Assembly: GCA_025057275.1 (NCBI GenBank)
Contig: JANWXQ010000004.1
Location: 1 to 64,000, forward strand
Direction of reading: 5' to 3'
From: Chitinophagales bacterium
GTDB taxonomy: Bacteria > Bacteroidota > Bacteroidia > Chitinophagales > UBA10324
Length of the DNA stretch: 64,000 nt
Shown here in pieces: positions 24,737-34,440 of this stretch (position 1 is the stretch's first letter; each line of letters opens with the position of its first letter). A model generated the notes under the pieces. That model saw only the letters and a list, made by a program, of their open reading frames with translations, was not told where the DNA came from and did no database searches. Made by a program: the position numbers and the translations under genes.

Positions 24737-25933
24737 ATGAAATGCATTCGTTGGGTTGTTCAGGCCGGTTTACTGGGCTGGATGATGACCGGCCTGCCGC
24801 TGGAATCCAAGGCACAACCCTGCAGCGACCTGTTCATCTCTGAATACATTGAAGGCACCAGCTTTAACAAAGCCATTGAGATTTACAATCCGACCTCCGG
24901 CACCTTGACGCTCGATGGCTACCGGCTGTACACGTTTAACAACGGAAGTCCGGTGGCGTTATTCACGCACGGGCTGCATGGACAGTTGGGCCCCGGCCAG
25001 GTGTATGTGGTTTGTCACCCTCAGGCTGACTCATTGGGCATCAAGGTAAAGGCCGATACCATCAGTCTGGTTTGCAACTGGAACGGCAACGATGCCGTGG
25101 CGCTGGTGAACACCTATACCGGCGATACCATAGATGTGATTGGCATCATTGGTGAAGATCCGGGAACTTCCTGGCCTGTGGATGTCGGTTCTACTCAAAA
25201 CAGCACGCTGGTTCGCAAGCCCGGTGTTCAGGCGGGCACTACCAACTGGGCTCAGGCGCAATACGAGTACTTGGCTTATGGAACGAATGACTTCAGTTTT
25301 TTGGGCGCTCATCAAATGGATCCCTGCCCGTTTGTTCCTCCCTCCATCCTTTTTCTGAGCGACACCGTCATGGTTTCTGAATCCGACGGCATAGCAGAAA
25401 TCATTGTCGGCATCGTCAATCCCAATGCAAACGTTACCGGCTTTTCCCTTCTGGCAGCCGGCGGCACGGCCACATCGGGCGACGATTTCAGCCTTCCTGC
25501 CTATATCGCTTTTCCCGGAAATTCCTCCCAGCCGCTTCCGGTTGGCATTGCCATTGTAAACGACAACACGACGGAACCCGATGAAACAGTTTACCTGGAG
25601 TTGATCAATCCCACCAACGGAGCTTCTGTAATCGGTGGGCAAATGCTGCTCATTATTCAGGACGACGATGCCCTGGGCATGGTTCCCGCCAATAACAGTG
25701 AATACCGGCTGTTTCGCATGGATAACAGCAACAGATACCGTTTGTATTTGCCCGACGAAGCATCGGTGCAGATTGCCGATGCTGGAGGTTCATTGCGGCT
25801 GGGGCGTGTACTGAATGCCGGGTTTCATGTGTTGGACCTCGATGGCTGGGCTGATGGTATTTACCTGCTGGCGGTAACCGGCCAAAGGGGTCGCATGGTG
25901 GAACGCATAGCCGTTGTTGCCCAGCGACCTTAG
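24737..25933 (+). CDS. Secreted lamin-tail / Calx-beta domain protein
   Basis: A 398-residue protein with a signal peptide ending in SKAQ. A lamin-tail (LTD) domain covers about residues 30-190 (LFISEYIEGTSFNKAIEIYN, then GYRLYTFNNG). A Calx-beta domain covers about residues 205-310 (SDTVMVSESDGIAEIIVG, GTATSGDDFSL, NDNTTEPDETVYLELINP). The last 70 residues (YRLYLPDEASVQIAD ... GIYLLAVTGQRGRM) look like a divergent T9SS type A sorting domain. It is probably a calcium-binding surface protein. It lies directly after the PspC gene. Confidence 0.82.
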   Translation: MKCIRWVVQAGLLGWMMTGLPLESKAQPCSDLFISEYIEGTSFNKAIEIYNPTSGTLTLDGYRLYTFNNGSPVALFTHGLHGQLGPGQVYVVCHPQADSLGIKVKADTISLVCNWNGNDAVALVNTYTGDTIDVIGIIGEDPGTSWPVDVGSTQNSTLVRKPGVQAGTTNWAQAQYEYLAYGTNDFSFLGAHQMDPCPFVPPSILFLSDTVMVSESDGIAEIIVGIVNPNANVTGFSLLAAGGTATSGDDFSLPAYIAFPGNSSQPLPVGIAIVNDNTTEPDETVYLELINPTNGASVIGGQMLLIIQDDDALGMVPANNSEYRLFRMDNSNRYRLYLPDEASVQIADAGGSLRLGRVLNAGFHVLDLDGWADGIYLLAVTGQRGRMVERIAVVAQRP

Positions 25934-25951
25934 CGTGTTTCTCAAACCGAT

Positions 25952-27619
25952 GTGAGAACCAGGCCTGTCACAAAGCCCTCATTGACCCGCCCGCAGTGGT
26001 TGCTGAATGAGCTAAGCCGCATTCTTTATGATGGTTCTCCTTCTGCCTGTCGGAAGAAACTGCATTTGCTTGACCAACTGGATGGTGCTCACCTCCGGAC
26101 CGCAACATCCTTCCGGCAGCTTCACCGCCTGTGTTTGTTTCTGATGGCTTATCCCTGTAGCCTTCAGCATTACCGGAAAGCTGAACAGGTGTTGCGGGGG
26201 TTGGCCGGCCGGATTCCCAATCTGCCGGCAACCTTGCGTCTCCGGCTGGAAAACAGCGCTTTACCGGGCAGCACCTGCACAGTAAGCTTGAGCTATCATC
26301 TTGTGAGCCGATTCAATAGGGAGGCAACGCTTTCCCTCCGATTGTTTAGTGTAGATGCCTCGGCAGAAGAAACGGAATCGGCGCTAAGCGTTGTTCTGCC
26401 GCCCCTGTTGTTTGCTGCAGTTGCCGATCGGCATCTGTCGGCGCGTCGGCAGTTGCAGTTGCTGCTGACCCATGGCAAGGATGCGCTGGGGCAATTGCTG
26501 TCCTGGTTTGAAGCTGCTGAACTTCCTGCGTCGCATAAGGAACTGGTGTGGCAGCAACTGAAAGTGTACGTTCACTTTGCCGTGCCGGGAAGCGCCTATC
26601 TGCCGTTAAACCGCCAGGCGCCGGTGTATCTGCACAGGCAGGGTTTGTTGCGGCAGGCTGCCACCGGCAGGCAGTCCCGCTTGGTGAAGATACCGCTGAC
26701 TGCGGCCCAACAAGACGAACTCGTCTTTCGTGCCAGGCTGGCTTTAGCCAGCCGTCAGCGGGAAACGGACCCTATAACCTATGCCGATGTTCGGAAAACG
26801 GAACTCTTTGATGCCGGCCGCGGCCTTCACATAGCCTTGTTTTACATGCTGCACGAGCACAGGTTGCCGCTGGAAACCTATGTGGGCTATCTTATAGTAA
26901 AAAATGAAATCCCTATGGCTTACGGGGGAAGTTGGATGTTTCAGTGGCGCGCACGCACGGGCATTCATGTGTTTTCTGAATTCCGTGGCGGTGAGTCGGC
27001 ATGGGCTTTTTTTCGTGTGCTCCGGTTGTATCATCAGCGGTTTGGCGTTACGCAGTTTGTGGCCGACCCTTTTCAGCTCGGTTACGGAAATGCCGATGGC
27101 ATTCGTTCGGGAGCGTACTGGTTTTACCATCGGCTGGGCTTTCGGCTAACCGATCCAGGGCTACGCCGTCTGGCTGAACTGGAAGAGGAAGCCATCAGCC
27201 GGGACCGCCGGCACCGGACCGCTGCTGCCGTGCTCCGGCGGTTTGCTGCCTCTTCTGTGGAGTTGAGGCTTCACGCAAGAAAAAAATCTCCTGATCCCCG
27301 GCAATTTGCCGAGCGATTGCTGCAGGGTGGGCAACGGCAGGCTGGCGCAGCGGCATCACCTCGCCTGCTGCATCGCAGGCTAATCGGGCAGTTGGGAGAA
27401 AGAAACTTGCGCCGTTGGCCTGATGCGGAGCGTGAGGCTTTCTATCGGATGGCTCCCTTATTGCGTGTAGTAAACTGGCAGTTGTTTTCACCAAAGGAAA
27501 AAGGGGAAATTTTGCAGCTGATCAGGCGTAAAGGCAGCGACGACGAAGCCGCTTTTGTCACTGGCACTCAGGAATCACCAGCCTGGCAAAAGCTTTTGGA
27601 TCACCTGCTCAGCCAATAG
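25952..27619 (+). CDS. Hypothetical protein, 555 residues, GNAT-like C-terminal motif
   Basis: An unrecognised, probably cytosolic protein rich in Leu, Arg and Gln, with no signal peptide and no membrane segment. The start is a GTG. The N-terminal half is helical. The part near residue 300-420 has GGSWMFQWRARTGIHVFSEF, FFRVLRLYHQRFGVTQFVADP and RSGAYWFYHRLGFRLTD. The YHRLGF pattern is reminiscent of the end of acetyltransferase folds, but I do not claim acetyltransferase activity. The gene begins 18 bases after the previous stop and overlaps the typA stop by 11 bases. Confidence 0.75.
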   Translation: MRTRPVTKPSLTRPQWLLNELSRILYDGSPSACRKKLHLLDQLDGAHLRTATSFRQLHRLCLFLMAYPCSLQHYRKAEQVLRGLAGRIPNLPATLRLRLENSALPGSTCTVSLSYHLVSRFNREATLSLRLFSVDASAEETESALSVVLPPLLFAAVADRHLSARRQLQLLLTHGKDALGQLLSWFEAAELPASHKELVWQQLKVYVHFAVPGSAYLPLNRQAPVYLHRQGLLRQAATGRQSRLVKIPLTAAQQDELVFRARLALASRQRETDPITYADVRKTELFDAGRGLHIALFYMLHEHRLPLETYVGYLIVKNEIPMAYGGSWMFQWRARTGIHVFSEFRGGESAWAFFRVLRLYHQRFGVTQFVADPFQLGYGNADGIRSGAYWFYHRLGFRLTDPGLRRLAELEEEAISRDRRHRTAAAVLRRFAASSVELRLHARKKSPDPRQFAERLLQGGQRQAGAAASPRLLHRRLIGQLGERNLRRWPDAEREAFYRMAPLLRVVNWQLFSPKEKGEILQLIRRKGSDDEAAFVTGTQESPAWQKLLDHLLSQ

Positions 27620-29444
27620 GCCGCAGGGTCTTGTCATTCTTTTCTTTTTTCATCAGGCGTTCGCGCTCACTGGCATCCAAAACCTTTTTGCGCAGGCGAA
27701 TCTGAGCCGGCGTGACTTCCACATATTCATCTTCATTGATGAACTCCAGGCATTGTTCCAGACTCATTTCTTTTCGTGGAGAAAGCCGCAGGGTTTCCTC
27801 GCTGCCGGAGGCCCGCATGTTGGTGAGCTTTTTGGTTTTTACCACATTGACGATGAGATCGCCAGACCGGATGTGTTCGCCAACGAGTTGACCGGCATAC
27901 ACTTCGTCGCCGGGTGCAACGAAAAAAGTGCCCCGGTCTTGCAGGTGTTCCAAGGCATAGGCCGTAACGCGTCCCCCTTCCATGGCAATCAGGGCGCCTG
28001 TATAGCGTGAACGCAGATCGCCTTTCCAGGGAACATAATGGGAGAAGCGATGGGCCATAACGGCTTCGCCACCGGTAGCGGTAAGCAACTGATTGCGAAG
28101 ACCCACCATACCCCGTGAAGGAATGATGAATTCCAGATATTGCCTGTCGCTGCGGTGGTGCACGGCAAGCAGCTCCCCTTTTCGTGACGTAACCAAATCA
28201 ATGACCTTTCCACCCAACGCAGACGGCACATGCACAGTCAGTTCCTCGGCAGGCTCCAGCAACACATCGTTTTCGGTTTGGGTGAGTACCTGGGGCTGGC
28301 CTACCTGCAATTCGAAGCCTTCGCGGCGCATGGTTTCAATAAGCACGGACAGGTGGAGAATGCCTCGTCCGTGCACCAGAAACACATCAGGAGAGGCCGT
28401 TTCTTCCAACTGCATGGCCAGGTTTTTTTCCATTTCTCGTTCCAGGCGCTCGCGCAGATGACGTGAGGTTACGTAACGCCCTTCACGACCCATAAATGGT
28501 GAATTGTTGATCGTAAACACCATGGCCATGGTCGGTTGTTCAATGGTTAGCGGGGCCAGTGCTTCGGGTTGTTCGGCATCGGTTATGGTATCGCCGATAT
28601 CAAAAGCATCCAAGCCGGTCAGTGCGGCAATGTCGCCGCAGGGCACCTGTTCAGCCGGCTTTCGCTCCAGACCTTCGAAAGTGAACAAGTCGCGAACCAC
28701 GGCAGGAGCTCCCATTTGACCGTTTTGACGGAACAGGCGAACAGACATGCCCCGGCTGAGGCAACCGCGACTGATTCGGCCAATGGCAATGCGTCCCACG
28801 TAGGAAGAGTAATCAATATTTGTAATCTGTAACTGCACGCTGCCTGGTTGGATTGCAGGGGGCGGAATGTGCGCCACGATAGCATCGAGCAGCGGCGCAA
28901 GACTGCCGGAGGGCTGCCGCCAATCGGTGCTCATCCAACCCTGTCGGGCAGATCCATAGAGCACCGGAAAATGCAGTTGCTGTTCCGTGGCATGGAGCTG
29001 ACAGAACAGATCAAACACCTGCTCGTGAACCACCTCCGGATGGCTGTCGGCCTTGTCCACCTTATTGACGACCACCACGGCCGGCTTGCCCAGTTCCAGA
29101 GCTTTTCTCAGCACGAAGCGGGTCTGAGGCATGGGGCCTTCCGTAGCATCCACCAGGAGCAGCACACCGTCGGCCATATTGAGCACGCGTTCCACTTCGC
29201 CGCTGAAGTCGGCATGACCCGGGGTGTCAATGATGTTGATTTTCACATCGCGGTAGCGGACCGACACATTTTTGGCCAAAATGGTGATGCCGCGTTCGCG
29301 CTCTAACGGATTGCTGTCCAGAATGAGCTCTTCCACCTGCTGGTGGGTGCGAAACAGGTTAGATTGATGGAGGATACCATCTACCAGTGTGGTTTTGCCA
29401 TGATCTACGTGGGCGATGATGGCAACGTTACGGATGGAATGCAT
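27609..29444 (-). CDS. typA: Translational GTPase TypA/BipA
   Basis: A 611-residue ribosome-binding GTPase of the elongation-factor family that assists large-subunit assembly and adaptation to stress. The GTPase domain carries AHVDHGKTTLVD, the switch region ERGITI, DTPGHADFSGEVER and NKVDK. Domain II and the characteristic C-terminal region (GTFFVAPGDEVYAGQLVGEH, SPRKEMSLEQCLEFINEDE, VTPAQIRLRKKVLD) are all present. It is the last gene of a run with comEC and an enoyl-CoA hydratase, 24 bases after the latter; a TATTTTTC element at 29448-29455 could give it its own promoter. Confidence 0.97.
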   Translation of the reverse strand: MHSIRNVAIIAHVDHGKTTLVDGILHQSNLFRTHQQVEELILDSNPLERERGITILAKNVSVRYRDVKINIIDTPGHADFSGEVERVLNMADGVLLLVDATEGPMPQTRFVLRKALELGKPAVVVVNKVDKADSHPEVVHEQVFDLFCQLHATEQQLHFPVLYGSARQGWMSTDWRQPSGSLAPLLDAIVAHIPPPAIQPGSVQLQITNIDYSSYVGRIAIGRISRGCLSRGMSVRLFRQNGQMGAPAVVRDLFTFEGLERKPAEQVPCGDIAALTGLDAFDIGDTITDAEQPEALAPLTIEQPTMAMVFTINNSPFMGREGRYVTSRHLRERLEREMEKNLAMQLEETASPDVFLVHGRGILHLSVLIETMRREGFELQVGQPQVLTQTENDVLLEPAEELTVHVPSALGGKVIDLVTSRKGELLAVHHRSDRQYLEFIIPSRGMVGLRNQLLTATGGEAVMAHRFSHYVPWKGDLRSRYTGALIAMEGGRVTAYALEHLQDRGTFFVAPGDEVYAGQLVGEHIRSGDLIVNVVKTKKLTNMRASGSEETLRLSPRKEMSLEQCLEFINEDEYVEVTPAQIRLRKKVLDASERERLMKKEKNDKTLRPIG

Positions 29445-29468
29445 AGAGAAAAATACAATGGCAAGTGG

Positions 29469-30251
29469 TTACCATTTTACCGGCTGACGGTTGAGAAAGC
29501 CGGCAATACCCTTTCGGAAATCGTCGGTTGTGCGCATGTGGGCATTGCGCTGAGCGGCTAATTCCCAGGCAGAAAGCAGATCCATGCCTGGTAGCTTCCA
29601 CAGCAGCTCCTTAGTTAGGGCCAGCGACTGGCCCGAGCAGTTTTCCAGGAGCTCAGTGGCAAATGCTTCCACCCGGCGGCTTAACTGTTCGGAGGCAACC
29701 ACTTCATGAATCAAGCCTGCTGTTTTGGCTTCCTCAGCCGATATGAGCCGTCCGGTAAGCAACAGGTCGCGGGCTATGGATCCGTTGGTGCGGCGAAGCA
29801 GCAGTACGCTGACCAGCGCAGGAACAAAGCCGATGCGCGCTTCGGTGTAACCAAACTGCGCTTCGGGCACGGCAAAAGCAAAATCGCAGGCAGTTATCAG
29901 TCCGCAGCCGCCGGCCAGAGCGTGTCCCTGCACTTCGGCAAGAACCACTTTGCTGCTGGTGTATACGGTGCGCAGCAACTGTTCAAACCTGCGGCTATCC
30001 GCGAGATTTTCTTCATAAGAAAAATGCTGTAACTGTTGCAGGTAAGCAATATCGGCCCCGGCGCTGAACACAGTTCCTTCGGCGCGCAGAATAATGATCC
30101 GGACTTCATTACTTTGTTCGGCCTGCAGAAACGTTTCAGTCAGTTCGCTGATGAGCTGCGGCGATAAGGCATTCTTTTTTTCTGGACGGCAAAGCGTAAT
30201 GTGCGCAATGCGCTGTGCCACCTGCAGTCGTACCAGGGAATCGGAATTCAT
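29469..30251 (-). CDS. Enoyl-CoA hydratase/isomerase family protein
   Basis: A 260-residue crotonase-fold enzyme. It has the oxyanion-hole segment GTVFSAGADIAYLQQL, the helix AEVQGHALAGGCGLITACDFAFA and the catalytic Glu region FGYTEARIGFVPA. The position of the second catalytic Glu of mitochondrial enoyl-CoA hydratase is occupied by Asp in ARDLLLTG, as in methylglutaconyl- or other crotonase subfamilies, so the exact substrate is open. Its ATG overlaps the comEC stop by four bases. Confidence 0.9.
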   Translation of the reverse strand: MNSDSLVRLQVAQRIAHITLCRPEKKNALSPQLISELTETFLQAEQSNEVRIIILRAEGTVFSAGADIAYLQQLQHFSYEENLADSRRFEQLLRTVYTSSKVVLAEVQGHALAGGCGLITACDFAFAVPEAQFGYTEARIGFVPALVSVLLLRRTNGSIARDLLLTGRLISAEEAKTAGLIHEVVASEQLSRRVEAFATELLENCSGQSLALTKELLWKLPGMDLLSAWELAAQRNAHMRTTDDFRKGIAGFLNRQPVKW

Positions 30252-32386
30252 GGATGAGCGCCAAATTTAGCCCGACTTTGGGTGAGCTGCACGATAGCGG
30301 CATGGGCCTGGGTATGGTGGAAATCAATCTGGTCTTGTCTGCACCAATGGCGCAGCGCCCTAACAACAGCGCCATGCGTGGCTCGGTCTGCAATCACGGT
30401 TTCGGGTTTCAGGCGTTTCACAAAAGAGAGAGCGTCGGGCTGCCTCAAGCCAGTCACGACCAAAATGTCCACATCCAATGCCTTTGGCGGAAAACGGGAA
30501 TCCTGCCCTTCCCAACAAACGTATCCTGTAATGCGGCCCCACCGAAAATATCCGCTGTTGTAAGCCAGCCCGGAATAGATGCCGCTAAGCTGGGAAAAAT
30601 GCTCCAGGGGAAGCATGGCAGGTTGTTCACGACCCTGCAAACAATGTAGGGTATTCAGGTAATGCGCTTCCTGCGGCGTGGCTTGTGCCGAAGAGGCCAG
30701 CCGAAGGGTTTTTCTTCCTAACTGCAGATCCACACAACTTTTTTGACGGAGGGAATACACAACGAGTTGCGGCTGACGCCAGGAAGCAAACAGGAAATGG
30801 CCCTGTATGACAAGCATGAGCAAAAGGGCCGTAAGCGATGCAATAAGCAGCGAAGGTGCGGCATGTTTGAAATACCCAATCAATCCAATCAAAGCCACTG
30901 CGAGAAACACTACGGAAGCCACAGGCAGATAAGGGACCATCCAAACGGCCCCGGGCAACAGGTATATGCTGTAGATGTATTCATTAAGCAGCCACGATAA
31001 CTTTTCGGCAGCAAAACCCAACGCCCAGGCTGCAGGCGGAATAAACTGCAGCACAATAAGCAGCAGACTGATGTTCAGCAACAAAGCCGCCAAAGGAATC
31101 AACGGAACATTGGCCAAAAGAAAATAGACGGGAAACTGATGAAAGTAAAACAGCGTCAGCGGCAGGGTGCCCACCTGGGCGGAAATGCTTACAGCAGAAA
31201 TTTTCCAGATATGATCCACAAGCCGGTTCGTTCGCGGGAGCAGGCGGTTCAACCCACTATACAGCGACTGGATGCCCACCATGGCCCCGTAGCTCAGTTG
31301 CATGCCAATGTCAAGCATCTGTCGCGGTTCCGCAATCAGAATGATTAAAGCCGATGCGGCCAGCAGGTTGTAGGTGTTGGTTTTTTGAGCCGTTGTATTT
31401 CCGATCAGCAGCAGGCTGAACATGGTGCTGGCCCGCCATACCGATGCCGGCAACCCGCATACCAGAGCAAACAGCCAGATGGTAGCAAGCACCAATACAA
31501 CCAACAGCACCTTGCCGTTGCTGTAGCGCTTTAAAAATCCAAGAAGGGCCAACAACGAAGCATACAGAATGCCTACATGTAATCCCGATACAGCCAATAA
31601 ATGAATGACCCCGGCATGGGAGTACATCTGCCGTAACGTATAGGCCATGTTTTCCCGATAACCAATGGACAATGCCTGAACAACAGAGGCCTCCCGCTGG
31701 CTGGAAATATGGCGTTCAATTCCCTTTAACGCCAACGCTTGCAGCCGGAAGATGGCAGCTTTCAACCCGTTTTCGCGACGCAACGGCAACAGCTGCCATT
31801 GACCGTCACGCAGCAACGCAAGGGAATGGATCTGCTGCGTGCGTAAATAGCGGGAAAAATCAAAGGCCATCGGATTGCGGGGACCCGAAGGCGGTTGAAA
31901 CGTGTTCATTATTCGTAACAGGTCACCGTATCGAATGGAAGGAGCCGGATCCTCCGGTAACAGATAAACTAACGTGCGACCAAAGGATGGTATCCACAGG
32001 CTGTCGCACCGAATAGCTAAAACTTTTCCGTGAATCTCCAGGTTTTTGCCCTTGGATTGCGGGGGCTTTTGCACATGCACGATGGCCTGGTCAAACCGGC
32101 TTAGTAAATGGGTAAAATGGTTGCTTCGTGCCAATTCGTCAGAAGCATGCGCCAGCGCATTACCTGATGCGAACAAAGCGAGGTGAATCAGAAGGCCGGT
32201 CCAGGGCAGCAGCCTGCTGTAACGCAGCATGCTGTGGTTTAGCGCAACAGTAGCCAGAAGGGCACCGCTAAAAAAAATTACGGCTGCGGGCGGCCACACG
32301 ACCAGCACGCCGGACATATACAGGCCCATACCCGCCGTGATACTGATAAATGGGCGGACAAGCGGCAGGGTCGCCCAATAATTCAC
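30248..32386 (-). CDS. comEC: ComEC/Rec2 family competence protein
   Basis: A 712-residue inner membrane protein of the DNA-uptake channel family. The N-terminal DUF4131-like region (residues about 30-200) is followed by the competence domain with the signature HLLAVSGLHVGILYA and about eight transmembrane helices. The C-terminal 150 residues correspond to the place of a metallo-beta-lactamase domain, but no HxHxDH metal motif is visible, which is common in Bacteroidota. The start is GTG, 30 bases after the stop of the upstream T9SS gene. Natural transformation is inferred, not shown. Confidence 0.9.
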   Translation of the reverse strand: MNYWATLPLVRPFISITAGMGLYMSGVLVVWPPAAVIFFSGALLATVALNHSMLRYSRLLPWTGLLIHLALFASGNALAHASDELARSNHFTHLLSRFDQAIVHVQKPPQSKGKNLEIHGKVLAIRCDSLWIPSFGRTLVYLLPEDPAPSIRYGDLLRIMNTFQPPSGPRNPMAFDFSRYLRTQQIHSLALLRDGQWQLLPLRRENGLKAAIFRLQALALKGIERHISSQREASVVQALSIGYRENMAYTLRQMYSHAGVIHLLAVSGLHVGILYASLLALLGFLKRYSNGKVLLVVLVLATIWLFALVCGLPASVWRASTMFSLLLIGNTTAQKTNTYNLLAASALIILIAEPRQMLDIGMQLSYGAMVGIQSLYSGLNRLLPRTNRLVDHIWKISAVSISAQVGTLPLTLFYFHQFPVYFLLANVPLIPLAALLLNISLLLIVLQFIPPAAWALGFAAEKLSWLLNEYIYSIYLLPGAVWMVPYLPVASVVFLAVALIGLIGYFKHAAPSLLIASLTALLLMLVIQGHFLFASWRQPQLVVYSLRQKSCVDLQLGRKTLRLASSAQATPQEAHYLNTLHCLQGREQPAMLPLEHFSQLSGIYSGLAYNSGYFRWGRITGYVCWEGQDSRFPPKALDVDILVVTGLRQPDALSFVKRLKPETVIADRATHGAVVRALRHWCRQDQIDFHHTQAHAAIVQLTQSRAKFGAHP

Positions 32387-32416
32387 TAAGGAAAGCTAAC
32401 AAAAAGCTTCCAATGC

Positions 32417-34321
32417 TCAGCGGGAAATAACCAGCAACGATCGTTTCGTTATCTGACCGTTTTTCAGGCGGATTATGTAAGTGCCGCACGGAAGGCTTTT
32501 CAGGTCAAGGGTCAATGGAAAAGAATCCTGAACCGGCTTTCGCAATATCACAGCGCCGGATAGCGCGGCCATTTCCAGAATTGCCGGCGGGTGGAACGAT
32601 TCTTCCGGTTGCACCGTTACGGTGGTGAAAGCGGGGTTGGGAAAAACCTTCAGTGTCGCCTGCGACATGGGGTCGGGAGGAAGGGCCGAAAGAATCTCAC
32701 TGGCGGGAGCTTCCACATAAACTATGGTATTCATCTTACCGGCATTGCAGGGATCGGGAAATCCATACATCAGCGAAATGCCGGCGCAATAATCTTTCTG
32801 ATAAATAAGGCGCACATTGAAATCGTTGCTTCGGCTCACTTTAGCATATACCGCTTCCGCGTTTACCTCAGGAACCACGGCATACGGGTAGCTCCAGTTT
32901 TGGCCGCCGTAAGCAGATCCGATTAAATAGGTGTGGCGCACCGATTTGCCATCGCTGTCGCGACCGGATTCATTGACGGCGCTGAACGACAACCACAGGT
33001 TCCCCTGTGCATCGGTGCCTGCCGAAGGATGAGTGGCCAGCCCTGAGTTAAAAAATCCCAGAGGCCCGATGGAAAGGGAGTCGTCCCCATTCTGATCCAA
33101 TGCACCGGCGATGATTTTCATGGGCTGATTTAACATGGTGGTATTCCAGTAAAGAATACCGTTTGCATAGGGATTGAAACTAAAGGTATTGTCGGTGGTG
33201 TCGTCGTTAAAGATCTGGGCATAGCCGGCCCAGACGTGAACGATTCCGCCTTTGTCAATCAGCACGGCCAACGAGCCGTCGTTAGTGTCCAGCCACTCGG
33301 CCATGCCGTCCCCGTTGGTGTCGGTAATCTGATCGTCAAAGCGTGCAATGGGAAAATGCTGAACGATGAATTTGTTCCAGTTCAGGCCGTTGTCAGGCGA
33401 CAGCAAAAGGATCAGGTCGTTGCCGTAGCCGCCCACCACAATGGCTACGTTGTTCTGATGGGCATCCATAGCATAGCAATCGGGCCTGATGCGTGCATAC
33501 TGGGTGCTGTCAATTGCGGGGATCAGCACATGGGTTTTATCCCACGAGGCGCCATTATCCTTGGAACGGTAGTACAGCAAAGCGCCGTCCAAACCTTTGT
33601 AGGGTTTGCCACCTTGCAAACGGGGAAGGGTTAGGGCAAGAGCATGCAGATAGCGGTTGCCGAACAGGTTGTCGCCCCGTATGAGTCGGGGCCACCACAC
33701 TTTGTGGCCATCAGGGCCTGAAAACGGCGCTAACTGTTCGGTCCAGGTTCCTGTGATGATTGGGCTGCGCGATGTTTTTTGAATGAGCCCCAAGGAAAGA
33801 TTGTGGGTGAGGACCCATTCGCTTTCCGAATCGTGCGTCAGGAGGATGTTTGGCCAGCCTGTGGCAAAACTTTCCAACCGTTGTTGAGGCATGGCCTGCC
33901 AAACGCCGTTGGCAAAATAGTTATATCCGGTGCCGCGCTGCGAAAGCTGAGGGTCTATAGAGGGAACAAAATTCCATACGGCAAAAAGCCTTCCCTGAAT
34001 CTCGTCACGCCACAGGGTTTGGGCTATCGAGGCGTTGGTTTGCAAATCAAAATAGGTAAAACCGATGTCGGCGGTGGTGTAACCGCGGACCTGAGCCTGC
34101 TCCTGAATGGCAGGGGACGAAGGATCAGCGTCAAGGGCCATCGGCGGAACTGCGTCAGGCGGTGGCTCCGGCAGAAACTTGGGGGCCCTGATCAGTTCAG
34201 GAACTGCCGGAGGGATAAACTGAAACGAATTCGACGGCAGGGAGGTAATCTGGTGCTGAGCTGCTGCTGGCCTGGCCAGCAGAATGCACAGGCATGCTAA
34301 GCGCGTTAAATAACGATTCAC
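32417..34321 (-). CDS. Secreted protein with T9SS type A sorting domain
   Basis: A 634-residue protein. I place the start at the GTG at 34321, which yields the signal peptide MNRYLTRLACLCILLARPAAAQ less its last residues. The frame continues to a TTG at 34333, but that codon lies inside the predicted -7 element (34331-34338), so it would not be transcribed. The body contains blocks like sialidase-type propellers (LTHDSESEWVLTHNLS, YYRSKDNGASWDKTHVL, LLLSPDNGLNWNKFIVQ; Asp-box-like SxDxGxxW). The C-terminus begins LKVFPNPAFTTVTVQP and is a sorting domain. No catalytic residues of sialidases were found; the function is open. Confidence 0.85.
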   Translation of the reverse strand: MNRYLTRLACLCILLARPAAAQHQITSLPSNSFQFIPPAVPELIRAPKFLPEPPPDAVPPMALDADPSSPAIQEQAQVRGYTTADIGFTYFDLQTNASIAQTLWRDEIQGRLFAVWNFVPSIDPQLSQRGTGYNYFANGVWQAMPQQRLESFATGWPNILLTHDSESEWVLTHNLSLGLIQKTSRSPIITGTWTEQLAPFSGPDGHKVWWPRLIRGDNLFGNRYLHALALTLPRLQGGKPYKGLDGALLYYRSKDNGASWDKTHVLIPAIDSTQYARIRPDCYAMDAHQNNVAIVVGGYGNDLILLLSPDNGLNWNKFIVQHFPIARFDDQITDTNGDGMAEWLDTNDGSLAVLIDKGGIVHVWAGYAQIFNDDTTDNTFSFNPYANGILYWNTTMLNQPMKIIAGALDQNGDDSLSIGPLGFFNSGLATHPSAGTDAQGNLWLSFSAVNESGRDSDGKSVRHTYLIGSAYGGQNWSYPYAVVPEVNAEAVYAKVSRSNDFNVRLIYQKDYCAGISLMYGFPDPCNAGKMNTIVYVEAPASEILSALPPDPMSQATLKVFPNPAFTTVTVQPEESFHPPAILEMAALSGAVILRKPVQDSFPLTLDLKSLPCGTYIIRLKNGQITKRSLLVISR

Positions 34322-34330
34322 GATTTTATG

Positions 34331-34338
34331 CAAATGTA
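34331..34338 (-). promoter_or_regulatory. -7 promoter element (TACATTTG)
   Basis: TAnnTTTG on the minus strand ending nine bases before the GTG at 34321. It overlaps the TTG that would otherwise be the first codon and therefore decides the start. Confidence 0.6.
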
Positions 34339-34417
34339 AACCCGCCTGCTTTGCAGCAAAAATTCTTACAGGCGCTTTACAAGATAGCGCATTACAGACA
34401 TCTTGCCTTCAGGCTGC

Positions 34418-34425
34418 TAATTTTG
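34418..34425 (+). promoter_or_regulatory. -7 promoter element (TAATTTTG) of pyrR-pyrB
   Basis: TAnnTTTG ending 15 bases before the GTG at 34441; it excludes upstream ATG codons in the pyrR frame. A TTG lies 12 bases upstream (34403-34405). Confidence 0.6.
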
Positions 34426-34440
34426 CCGCAAACGCCTCAA

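Noticed and set aside
34294-34440. N-terminal 49-codon extension of pyrR
   Set aside because: It lies mainly upstream of the -7 element, overlaps the start of the divergent gene and does not resemble PyrR.
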